From NCBI RefSeq assembly GCF_900491745.1, contig NZ_UETR01000026.1:1-40606 (forward strand): DNA of 40,606 nucleotides, in the 5' to 3' direction. Shown in pieces: positions 31,410-38,312 of this stretch. The notes below the pieces were generated by a model, which was given only the letters and a program-made list of their open reading frames with translations, was not told the origin of the DNA and searched no databases. Within the stretch, counting starts at the first letter, position 1; the number at the start of each line of letters is the position of its first letter. This DNA comes from Amarolinea aalborgensis. Its GTDB lineage: Bacteria > Chloroflexota > Anaerolineae > SSC4 > Amarolineaceae. Made by a program: the position numbers and the translations under genes.

Positions 31410-32195
31410 CTACCTTCTATATCCGGTAACGCGTAGACGTTCATCAACCCAGGCAGCATCCTCTGGCATCAGGTCGGGTTTGGGCGGCGGTTCCTGGTAG
31501 TTGATGCGCTGTTGATAATAGAGGCGATCATAGATGGTGTGAATGGCGCGTCCCACATCCAGCGGCACATCGGGATCAGGCGCCAGCAACGGCGCAGCCA
31601 CCAGGGGGATAGGCTCGTGTAAGCGTAAGGGCCAGATCTCAACGTTGGGACGCTGGTTGCCGCGACTGAGAAAAATGAAATAGGGAGCTTCGGGCAGGGG
31701 GGTGGCCAGGGGTGGACGTTGACCAGCACGCAGGAGGTCTATTTCAAGCAGGTGCACCTCGGTGCGCAAGAGATCGCGGCGTTTGCGGACATACAGCGTG
31801 AAACCCTGTTGCCCTGGGCGTTTGTTGATCGGCGACAAGATTTCGATCACCGTGACCAGGACGCCGGTTGCCGTCTCCCGAATCACCACACGCTGCAAGC
31901 GGACGGGCACCTCCAGGGCTAACTGCCCGACGAGCGGGGCTGGCGCGACGGCGACGGCGCTGCCGCCGCGGGCGTCGAAGCCCGGCCGGGTAATCGCAAC
32001 GTCGGGCTTGACGATTTGCGTCTGCTGGATGAAAACCTCATCATAGACCACGCGGGGTTCCAACACCGCCAGGTAGCGCGGCTGCAGCAAGGGCGCCAAC
32101 TGCGCCTGGATCTCGGTGGCCAGGTTATTATGGAAGTCCTCCCACATCGTTGGGGATTCCAGATAGGGATCCATCCCCGGAAATGGTGTTGACAC
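31410..32195 (-). CDS. DUF4058 family protein
   Basis: A 261-residue protein with the DUF4058 signature: TPFPGMDPYLESPTMWEDFHNNLATEI at the start, then PRYLAVLEPRVVYDE and a core with VTVIEILSPINKRPG...YVRKRRDLL and EIDLLRAGQ. The spaced acidic residues and lysine resemble a PD-(D/E)XK nuclease core. The family is common in Chloroflexota and Cyanobacteria and has no proven function that I know of. I start it at the GTG at 32195 because AAGGAGG lies just upstream and the family usually begins right before FPGMDP; an ATG at 32210 is the alternative. Confidence 0.85.
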   Translation of the reverse strand: MSTPFPGMDPYLESPTMWEDFHNNLATEIQAQLAPLLQPRYLAVLEPRVVYDEVFIQQTQIVKPDVAITRPGFDARGGSAVAVAPAPLVGQLALEVPVRLQRVVIRETATGVLVTVIEILSPINKRPGQQGFTLYVRKRRDLLRTEVHLLEIDLLRAGQRPPLATPLPEAPYFIFLSRGNQRPNVEIWPLRLHEPIPLVAAPLLAPDPDVPLDVGRAIHTIYDRLYYQQRINYQEPPPKPDLMPEDAAWVDERLRVTGYRR

Positions 32196-32312
32196 CGGCT
32201 CCTCCTTCATGGCTCGCCTGGATTGGAACTCGTGGAAGCTTACAACAGGCGCCCGCGCGTGTCAAGCGTGGATCATTCCCTTCAGAAGAATGGCACAAAA
32301 TCGCTGTGATGT

Positions 32313-32341
32313 TTGACTCAGGCGCAGGGGGCGGGTATGAT
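32313..32341 (+). promoter_or_regulatory. Promoter upstream of the 37-residue ORF
   Basis: TTGACT and TATGAT are separated by exactly 17 bases. The leader to the ATG at 32450 is about 100 bases. Confidence 0.6.
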
Positions 32342-32449
32342 GGATACACAAAGGAACTGCTTTCTACCTATCTCCAGCAACGAACTTTTCCTTTTCAGCC
32401 TACGCTGTTTCAGGATCTCGTTGGCTGACAGATTCATCAGGAGCGCCCC

Positions 32450-32563
32450 ATGTCTGACCTCCCGATCCACACTGTCGAAGGCTCGGTCATCTTCGGCCCG
32501 GTCAACACCGGCGGCGGCGACTTCGTTGGCCGCGATCAGATCAAGCGCTCGCCGGGCAATTGA
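32450..32563 (+). pseudogene. Truncated 5' end of a GGGDFVGRD-type gene (37 codons)
   Basis: The ATG has AGGAG 7 bases upstream and a good promoter. It encodes MSDLPIHTVEGSVIFGPVNT and then GGGDFVGRDQIKRSPGN before a TGA. The words GPVNTGGGDFVGRD are typical of the N-terminal part of larger bacterial proteins with NACHT-like, CHAT-like or other conflict-type modules. The 3' part appears to be lost. It could instead be a functional mini-protein. Confidence 0.55.
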
Positions 32564-32581
32564 CTTGAATATAGCCCTGTA

Positions 32582-32602
32582 GCGCAATCCGCCGGATTGC
32601 GG
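32582..32602. repeat. Palindromic element (GCAATCC-gcc-GGATTGC)
   Basis: The arms lie at 32584-32590 and 32594-32600 around a 3-base centre. TGTAGCG precedes the first arm, as at 28781. Confidence 0.7.
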
Positions 32603-32619
32603 CGCCCTGCGCCACGGAG

Positions 32620-32638
32620 GCAAGCCAGCGGCTTGCGC
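32620..32638. repeat. Palindromic element (GCAAGCC-agc-GGCTTGC)
   Basis: The arms are at 32620-32626 and 32630-32636 around a 3-base centre, 18 bases from the previous element. It belongs to the same family as 28781. Confidence 0.65.
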
Positions 32639-32718
32639 ACCATTTTCATCTTTGACTTGTCGAGGACTCTTCATTTACCTTTGCCATGATTCATCGCATG
32701 GTCCTTTAGGAGGTAGGT

Positions 32719-32955
32719 ATGCTGCAAACGTCCGTTAGCAAACGTTGGCAAACCGTTATTCCGGCGCCAATTCGTAAACGCTACGCCATCCGCAAGGGAG
32801 ATCTGTTGGTCTGGCTGGATGATGGTCAAACCATCAAGGTGATTCCAGTGCCGGCCGACGACCCGATTCGTGCGCTGCGCGGCGCAGGGCGCGGCGAGCG
32901 CTTGGTTGAGCAGTTGCTGGCATCACGCCGTGAGGATCGCAGCCGTGAGCAATGA
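32719..32955 (+). CDS. AbrB/MazE-type antitoxin
   Basis: A 78-residue protein with the swapped-hairpin AbrB fold: VSKRWQTVIPAPIRKRYAIRKGDLLVWLDDG covers the N-terminal DNA-binding part and the rest is a charged helix that would bind a toxin. TAGGAGGT precedes the ATG. The PIN-type partner overlaps its stop codon but lacks most of its own length, so this antitoxin is an orphan in practice. Confidence 0.88.
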   Translation: MLQTSVSKRWQTVIPAPIRKRYAIRKGDLLVWLDDGQTIKVIPVPADDPIRALRGAGRGERLVEQLLASRREDRSREQ

Positions 32956-33095
32956 GCGTTTTTTGTATCTCCTTTGCGGATGCAGTTGTGGCGGCCTATG
33001 CGATGCAACAGGACGCCATTGTCGTGCATAAAGATCCAGAATTTGCGCCGCTCAATTCAGAGGTGAGACTGGAACCGTTACCGTTCAAGCATTAG
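32952..33095 (+). pseudogene. Decapitated PIN-domain toxin (last 47 residues)
   Basis: The ATG overlaps the antitoxin stop as ATGA, which is the normal toxin position. But the protein is only 47 residues long and corresponds to the C terminus of a PIN toxin: SFADAVVAAYAMQQDAIVVHKDPEF, with the ADA...D..VxxKDPEF motif. The first ~85 residues and their acidic active-site residues are missing. An internal deletion that kept the start-region overlap would explain it. Confidence 0.7.
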
Positions 33096-33159
33096 CCCTG
33101 ATAGGGCCTGTCAACGCCGCAGCCTGGTGCGGGACGGCCCAGTCCGGGCGCAGTCTGCT

Positions 33160-34305
33160 TCACGCCTGCATGGGCGCTGAGGCGGTCAGGAAGTCCAGAT
33201 AGTTGGCGCGGCTGACCAGATGTGTCTCGCTGTCTGGATAGGTCGCCACAAAGGCTGCGGGCGGTCGCCAGCGGGCGACGCTCCATTTGCACTCAAATCC
33301 AAGCAGACGGCCGCCGGCTTCCTCCAGGTAGTCCAACTCGGCGCGGTCGTAGGTGCGCCAGAAGTAGGCATTGACGTGCTGCCGCCGGTTGTGGTTGAAT
33401 TTGATGCGCTCGCTGATGAAGAAGTTCTCCCACAGGGCGCCGCTGTCGCTGCGTAGGTCAAGCGGGTTGAAATTATTGATCAGCGCGTTGCGGATGCCCA
33501 GGTCGTAGAAGTAGACCTTGCGCAGCTTCGCCAGCTCTTTGCGCAGGTTGCGGCTGAACGGCGGCAGGTGAAAGAGGATGAAGGCCTTTTCCAGCAGCGC
33601 GATGTAGCGTTCCACGGTCGCCCGATCCACGCCCAACAACTGCCCCAATTCGTTATAGGAGACTTCGCTGCCCACCTGTAGAGCCAGGGCTTGCAGCAGC
33701 CTGCGCAGCAGATCGGAACTCTTGACGGTCTGATACTCGAGCACATCACGATACAAGTAGCTGGTCGCAATCTCTAGCACCGTCTCCACGGGGTCGTTGG
33801 CGATGACTACGCTCGGGTACATGCCGTAGCGCAGGCGGCGTTCCAACAACCGCGCCGCTTCCAGCGGCGTTTCTTGGGTCAACAACTCAGCAACCGATAG
33901 CGGATACAGGTGGAACTCAGTCTTGCGGCCCGTGAGCGGTTCGCTGATGGTGTTCGAGAGCTCGAAAGAAGACGAGCCTGTGGCGATGACCTGCAAGTCG
34001 GTGAAGTTATCGGCTAACAACTTGAGCGCCAGGCCGATGTCACGCACGCGCTGCGCTTCATCAATGACAACCAGGTCGCGACGACCTATTAGCGCGCGCA
34101 ATTCCGTGGAAGTACGGTTCGTCAGGGCGCTGCGGATGTCTGGCTCGTCGCAGTTGAGGTAAAGGCTGCGGTCAGGGTAGCGGCCCAGGATTTCTTTCAC
34201 CAGGGTGGTCTTGCCCACCTGGCGCGCGCCATAGATCACGACCACTTTGCCTTTGAACAAGGCGGCTTCGACGGCGGGTTGGATGGCGCGAGCATAGCGA
34301 GTCAT
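33160..34305 (-). CDS. AAA_14/DUF4143 ATPase
   Basis: A 381-residue protein. The N-terminal P-loop ATPase has Walker A GARQVGKTT (about 27-35), Walker B DLVVIDEAQ and sensor ATGSSSFEL. After a winged-helix part (SYNELGQLLGVDRATVERYIALLEKAF), the DUF4143 domain has a nuclease-like ending: YFWRTYDRAELDYLEEAGGRLLGFECKW. The family is frequent in accessory DNA and its function is poorly known. It has its own promoter with a palindrome over the -10. Confidence 0.92.
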   Translation of the reverse strand: MTRYARAIQPAVEAALFKGKVVVIYGARQVGKTTLVKEILGRYPDRSLYLNCDEPDIRSALTNRTSTELRALIGRRDLVVIDEAQRVRDIGLALKLLADNFTDLQVIATGSSSFELSNTISEPLTGRKTEFHLYPLSVAELLTQETPLEAARLLERRLRYGMYPSVVIANDPVETVLEIATSYLYRDVLEYQTVKSSDLLRRLLQALALQVGSEVSYNELGQLLGVDRATVERYIALLEKAFILFHLPPFSRNLRKELAKLRKVYFYDLGIRNALINNFNPLDLRSDSGALWENFFISERIKFNHNRRQHVNAYFWRTYDRAELDYLEEAGGRLLGFECKWSVARWRPPAAFVATYPDSETHLVSRANYLDFLTASAPMQA

Positions 34306-34338
34306 GAAATCCTTCTTAACCAGGCGAAACGACTCTCC

Positions 34339-34355
34339 TAATTTATACTAAATTA
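34339..34355. promoter_or_regulatory. Palindrome TAATTTA-TAC-TAAATTA over the AAA_14 promoter
   Basis: A perfect 7-bp dyad. It covers the -10 box of the promoter at 34340-34368, so a bound repressor would block transcription. It may be a self-regulatory site. Confidence 0.6.
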
Positions 34356-34368
34356 AGCGATTTGTCAA
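34340..34368 (-). promoter_or_regulatory. Promoter of the AAA_14/DUF4143 gene
   Basis: On the minus strand, TTGACA and TAAATT are separated by 17 bases. A TATAAA at 15 bases is an alternative. Confidence 0.65.
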
Positions 34369-34381
34369 TCGTGATGGGCGC

Positions 34382-35281
34382 TCATCCGCCCCACAGCGGC
34401 GGGGTGTGGAGAATGTCGCGGGCAATTTCCCCGGGCAGCACGGCCCACACCGGGAAGGGGAGCTGCCGCTGCCGCGCCTCGCGCTGAATGGTCGCGATGA
34501 TCTCCCCGGCCGAGTAGCGCAAGGAGAAATGGGTCAAAATCAGGCCCTGCGGCGCCAGCGCGTGCGCCATGTCCAGCACACCGGGCAAGCCGCTGTGCCG
34601 GTTGTAGCGCGTGGCCGCGGCGTCCGCCGCGGTGGCGTCGTCCAGGAAGGTGGACTCGTGGATCAGCAGCTGCGGCCGTCCCCAGGCCTCCGCGGGCATC
34701 AGGGGTGTGTCCCCGCTGAAGGTCAGCAGATCGTCGGTGCGCGTGGTCATCAGGCTGGCGCGGCCGTCACGCAGGCGGATGGCATCCAGCTCGGCCTGCG
34801 GCCGGCCCTGCAGCTCAGGCCGCAGACTGGCGACGACGCGCTGCACGGTGTACGCGACCACCTGCACCTGCTCCGGCGGCACATCACGCCAGTGCAGACT
34901 GGGACGCACCAGGAGCTGCAGCTCTTTTTGCAGCGGCGCCACATCACCGGGCGCCACCGCCTGCCAGGCTACCGCCGCGCTCGTCGTCGGGTCGAACTGC
35001 GCAGCGAAAGCGGCTAACGCGGGAAACGAGGTCGAATCTCGGGGATAGAGCAGCCGCGGCGCGCCGTCGCGGCCGTTGAGCTGCAGAAATTGCAGCAGGC
35101 CCGCCAGGTGATCGCGGTCCGCGTGGGTCAGGGCCACGGTCTGCACCTTGCGTGACTTGTGTAACAGGCCCGCCGTCACACCATCACCGGCATCGAAGAG
35201 CAGTTTCCACTGGTCAATGAAGATCCAGGTGGCGTACAGCGCGGTGCTGAAGAGGGTGATTTGCAGATCGAAAATAGACAT
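34382..35281 (-). CDS. MBL-fold metallo-hydrolase, RNase Z-like
   Basis: A 299-residue protein of the metallo-beta-lactamase superfamily, close to the RNase Z/ElaC group. Visible motifs are LLFDAGDG, THADRDHLAG (residues 52-61), LTFSGDT, LLIHESTF and LILTHFSLRY. In the first motif (usually HxHxDH) the second histidine is Asp55: His53-A-Asp55-R-Asp57-His58. That would change one zinc site. It may cut tRNA 3' ends or be a related phosphodiesterase. It ends 76 bases before the AAA_14 start, on the same strand. Its start codon touches a histidine-kinase remnant. Confidence 0.85.
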   Translation of the reverse strand: MSIFDLQITLFSTALYATWIFIDQWKLLFDAGDGVTAGLLHKSRKVQTVALTHADRDHLAGLLQFLQLNGRDGAPRLLYPRDSTSFPALAAFAAQFDPTTSAAVAWQAVAPGDVAPLQKELQLLVRPSLHWRDVPPEQVQVVAYTVQRVVASLRPELQGRPQAELDAIRLRDGRASLMTTRTDDLLTFSGDTPLMPAEAWGRPQLLIHESTFLDDATAADAAATRYNRHSGLPGVLDMAHALAPQGLILTHFSLRYSAGEIIATIQREARQRQLPFPVWAVLPGEIARDILHTPPLWGG

Positions 35282-35372
35282 TTTTCACCCGCATCTGACG
35301 ACCGAAGCGCGCCAGGGCGTTATCATGATGGTTTGCTGAAGGATGGCAGCCTGCGAGGCGGCCATCGCATTG
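35282..35372 (+). pseudogene. Remnant of a histidine-kinase N terminus
   Basis: The plus strand here reads FHPHLTTEARQGVIMMV, then a stop, then RMAAC. The kinase at 36172 has FHPHPVIEARQGIIMAVWWGMAA at residues 36-58, and the DNA is similar (GAAGCGCGCCAGGGC shared). It is therefore a short leftover of a paralogue or of a partial duplication, about 1 kb from the intact gene. Confidence 0.75.
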
Positions 35373-35403
35373 TAAGCGACAAGCGATGCACTGTCAAAGG
35401 TGT

Positions 35404-35433
35404 TTGACAAGCGTTTGGCGTTGGTCGTATAAT
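35404..35433 (+). promoter_or_regulatory. Promoter of the RelE-type toxin-antitoxin operon
   Basis: A perfect TTGACA and a perfect TATAAT are separated by 18 bases. The -10 is followed by GACGC and an ATG. Confidence 0.85.
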
Positions 35434-35438
35434 GACGC

Positions 35439-35534
35439 ATGGGTTGTGGATACGAAGGCGCCCATGGGGCGTACGGGTCTTCGCGGCGGTCAATGAGGGC
35501 TTTAGAAGTGTTTACTTGTCACCGAATGAGGTGA
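35439..35534 (+). CDS. Possible leaderless 31-codon leader ORF
   Basis: The ATG lies 5 bases after the TATAAT, so it would be at or next to the transcript's first base. The frame runs MGCGYEGAHGAYGSSRRS and ends at a TGA one base before the antitoxin ATG, inside its Shine-Dalgarno region. Translation could be coupled to the antitoxin. No similarity to known peptides is visible. It may be chance. Confidence 0.35.
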   Translation: MGCGYEGAHGAYGSSRRSMRALEVFTCHRMR

Positions 35535-35535
35535 G

Positions 35536-35829
35536 ATGATGACAATTACAGTCAGCGCGAACGCAAAGTATAGGGCAGCCAGCAGCGCCAATGAAAGAGC
35601 GGTGATCGCGGCCCTACGCAGGCTGCCGCCCGATTACCTGCCCGAAGTGCTGCACTACATTGAGTTCCTTGACTACAAAATCAACGCAGATCGCGTCGAT
35701 GCCGAAGAAGAGGCCGGGCTGTGGGCTGCGGTTGAAGCCAATCAGCGATACAAGCAGCAGCATCCCGATGAACAACTGGAAGTTCACGAAACCGGGGCCG
35801 ACTTTCTCAAGGCGGTGGCCGATCTGTAA
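35536..35829 (+). CDS. Antitoxin (DUF2281-like) of a type II module
   Basis: A 97-residue acidic protein. The helix LRRLPPDYLPEVLHYIEFLDYKI resembles DUF2281 and related antitoxins. A charged C-terminal helix would wrap the toxin. ATGATG gives two possible starts (35536 and 35539), with GAGGTGAG just upstream. It overlaps the toxin gene by one base (TAATG). Confidence 0.75.
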   Translation: MMTITVSANAKYRAASSANERAVIAALRRLPPDYLPEVLHYIEFLDYKINADRVDAEEEAGLWAAVEANQRYKQQHPDEQLEVHETGADFLKAVADL

Positions 35830-36059
35830 TGGCCTACCGTATTGCATTTTCCAGACAAATTCGACTCCAAATAGGCGGTCTGCCAGGTCATGTCAAGGCA
35901 ATCGCCAAGCATGAGATCGCCGCGCTCAGCGATGATCCGCGACCGCGCCACAGTCAGGAACTGGCAGAGCATCCTGGTCATTTTCGTTTGTGGCTTGGGC
36001 GAGATTACCGCTTGGTTTGGCTCGTGCTGGACGATGAACAATTAGTTGAGATCGAGTAG
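35829..36059 (+). CDS. RelE/ParE-type toxin
   Basis: A 76-residue protein with the RelE superfamily layout: MAYRIAFSRQIRLQIGGLP, then ALSDDPRPRHSQEL and a strand pair FRLWLGRDYRLVWLVLDDEQLVEIE. It is probably a ribosome-dependent mRNA interferase or gyrase poison. The stop and start overlap with the antitoxin confirms the pairing. Confidence 0.82.
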   Translation: MAYRIAFSRQIRLQIGGLPGHVKAIAKHEIAALSDDPRPRHSQELAEHPGHFRLWLGRDYRLVWLVLDDEQLVEIE

Positions 36060-36171
36060 GTCGGCGTCAAAACCCCCCATCTGTATCAGCAACTTGGGCT
36101 GGCGCGGCCACGAACCGAGTAGGTGTGTAGCGCAGCAGGGCTGCCAAAAACAGACATTGTAAGATGATCCT

Positions 36172-37464
36172 ATGATGGTGTTTGACCTTGACAGCCGCCG
36201 CATCAACCGCTGGTTGAGCGCATTTGCCATGCTGTGTCGGATTCTGGCCTTGACCTACGCCCTGGTGTTGACCCGCTTTCATCCGCATCCGGTCATCGAA
36301 GCGCGCCAGGGCATCATCATGGCGGTGTGGTGGGGGATGGCAGCCTACACCGCCGGCCTGATCATTCTCTTCTTTGTGCGCGACGCGGTTCTGCGTGCGC
36401 CCTTTTTTCTTCTGTTCGACACGCTGCTGTGCAGCGCGATCCTCATCCCCACTGACGGCGGCTACCGCAACGTCTTTGCCCTGCACTCGGCCATCCCCGT
36501 GCTGACCACCGCCTTTTCGATTCCTGCTTCGCCCACGCTCTGGCGCCGCGGCCTCTTGCTGATCGTGGTGGGCGGCGTCAGCACCTTCGGTTTTGCCCTG
36601 TCGCTGTGGCTCAACGGCTATACATTCGCCTCGGTCATCGAGCAGCGCGCCGTAGACGAAGTCATTCTGCGCACCAGCACCTACCCCGTGTTGGCGCTCG
36701 TCCTGGGCTTCATCGCGCTGTTGATGGTGCTCTGGCAGCGCAGCGTGGAGCGCATGAACGCGCTGCAGGCGGATGCCGCGATCGAGGCCGAACGTCGCCG
36801 CATCGCGATGGACATCCATGACAGCGTGCTCAGTCGGCTGACTGCGCTCAGCCGCCGCGTTGAGTTCGCGGAACTGCTGGCGGCCGAAGCGCCGGAAGCC
36901 ATGCGTGATGAGCTGAACCATGTGGCGGCCATGGCTTCTGACATCCACGCTGACATTCGCTGGACTGTGCGCGCGCTGCGTGATGACCCGACGCAGATTC
37001 GTCTCTTCCCCGTGGTGCATGGTATTGTAGAACGATTCGAGCGTAACTCCAATTTGCCCGTGAACGTGCGCCTGCCCGCCGTCGAACCGACGCTGGCGTT
37101 CGATACGCTGCGCCACCTGGGCTATATCGTGGAAGAGGCGCTGGTCAATGTGTGGAAACACGCGGACTGCCGCACCGCCTGGGTTGCCATCGAGACGCAG
37201 AATGAGCAGCTGCACGTGGTGATTGGCGACGATGGCGTTGGTTTTGATCCGGCCGAAGTGGCCGAGTGGCCTGTGGGCAGCAAAGGCTGGGGGCTGGAGA
37301 ACATCCGCGAACGGGCGCAGCAGGTGGGAGGGCAATGCCACATCGAGTCCGCGCCCGGCGAGGGCACGCGCGTGGTCATCCAAATTCCGCTGCGCGATCA
37401 GCCGGACGATGCCAGGCGCAACCAGGCCATGTGGGAGGAAGTATGGCGCCTATTCGGGTTTTGA
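36172..37464 (+). CDS. Sensor histidine kinase, NarL/LiaS type (HisKA_3)
   Basis: A 430-residue protein. About five membrane segments in the first 190 residues have no large periplasmic loop, so it probably senses within or at the membrane. The dimerisation region has ERRRIAMDIHDSVLSRLTAL, with the phospho-acceptor His at about residue 216. The ATPase domain has EALVNVWKHA (N box), DDGVGFD and WGLENIRERA (G boxes). It phosphorylates the response regulator, whose start overlaps its 3' end by 22 bases. A leftover of a related gene lies about 0.9 kb upstream. Confidence 0.93.
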   Translation: MMVFDLDSRRINRWLSAFAMLCRILALTYALVLTRFHPHPVIEARQGIIMAVWWGMAAYTAGLIILFFVRDAVLRAPFFLLFDTLLCSAILIPTDGGYRNVFALHSAIPVLTTAFSIPASPTLWRRGLLLIVVGGVSTFGFALSLWLNGYTFASVIEQRAVDEVILRTSTYPVLALVLGFIALLMVLWQRSVERMNALQADAAIEAERRRIAMDIHDSVLSRLTALSRRVEFAELLAAEAPEAMRDELNHVAAMASDIHADIRWTVRALRDDPTQIRLFPVVHGIVERFERNSNLPVNVRLPAVEPTLAFDTLRHLGYIVEEALVNVWKHADCRTAWVAIETQNEQLHVVIGDDGVGFDPAEVAEWPVGSKGWGLENIRERAQQVGGQCHIESAPGEGTRVVIQIPLRDQPDDARRNQAMWEEVWRLFGF

Positions 37465-38093
37465 TTGCCGACGATATGGGGCTGCACCGCGAGCTGCTGC
37501 GGCGCCTGCTGGAGCGCCAGGGCGACATCGAGGTGATTGGCGAAGCCAGCTCACCCGAAGAGGTGCTGCAGCGTGTGGCGCAGCGCGAGCCGGATGTGGT
37601 TTTGATGGACCTGCGCATGCCGCGTCACGATCCGAAGGGCGGCATCCGCGCCACGCAGCAGTTGGCGCTCAACCATCCCGCCGTCAAAGTCATTGCGCTG
37701 ACGGAGTCCGATGATGAGAACGACGTGCGCGCCGTCACGCTGGCCGGCGCCAAGGGCTATGTGTTGAAGAATTCCAAAGCCGAACGCATCGCGGACGCCA
37801 TTCGCAACGTGCATGGCGGCAAGGGTTGGCTTGACCCCGATGTCACGCAGCACGTCTTAGGAGACTATCGCCGCGCGAGCCGCGAGGCCGGCGGCCGCCT
37901 GGGGCTGACGCCGACCGAACAGCAGGTGCTGCAGCTGGTGGCCAGCGGCCGCACCGCGCGCGAAATTGGCGAGCAGTTGTTCATGGCCGAAAAGACGGTC
38001 AAGAATCACCTCAGCACGATCTACCGGAAGCTCGATGTGCGCAACAGCAGCCAGGCCGTGGCCGAGGGCTACCGCCGGGGGTTGATCGCATGA
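37443..38093 (+). CDS. Response regulator, NarL/FixJ family
   Basis: A 216-residue protein. The receiver domain has IADDMG at the start, the phosphorylated Asp at about residue 56 (VVLMDLRMP), Thr in ALTESD and Lys in YVLKNS. The LuxR-type helix-turn-helix at the end has LTPTEQQVLQLVASGRTAREIGEQLFMAEKTVKNHLSTIYRKL. I start it at the ATG at 37443, with GGGAGGAAG upstream. The 22-base overlap with the kinase gene implies coupling. The target genes are unknown. Confidence 0.95.
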   Translation: MAPIRVLIADDMGLHRELLRRLLERQGDIEVIGEASSPEEVLQRVAQREPDVVLMDLRMPRHDPKGGIRATQQLALNHPAVKVIALTESDDENDVRAVTLAGAKGYVLKNSKAERIADAIRNVHGGKGWLDPDVTQHVLGDYRRASREAGGRLGLTPTEQQVLQLVASGRTAREIGEQLFMAEKTVKNHLSTIYRKLDVRNSSQAVAEGYRRGLIA

Positions 38094-38312
38094 GATGAAG
38101 AAGCAGACGAGACGCCTGCGCCCCCGCCGGGGATCCCGCCGTTGCTCTGTAATTCGTCATTTCTCATTCATCATTGCATTAGGGACGTTTGCAGCGTTGG
38201 TGGGGCCGTTCGCCTCACGACATCTAGGTGAGGTTGTGCGATACTAGAAAGGGAAAAAGCTATTTTGCGCTGCCTATCATCTGGGATGTGCGGCGCTGAC
38301 AAGGAATCAACG

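Noticed and set aside
35829..36171. A terminator or ncRNA after the toxin gene.
   Set aside because: Only a weak GCAGC-agg-GCTGC hairpin near 36126 is present, without a T run or a conserved structure.
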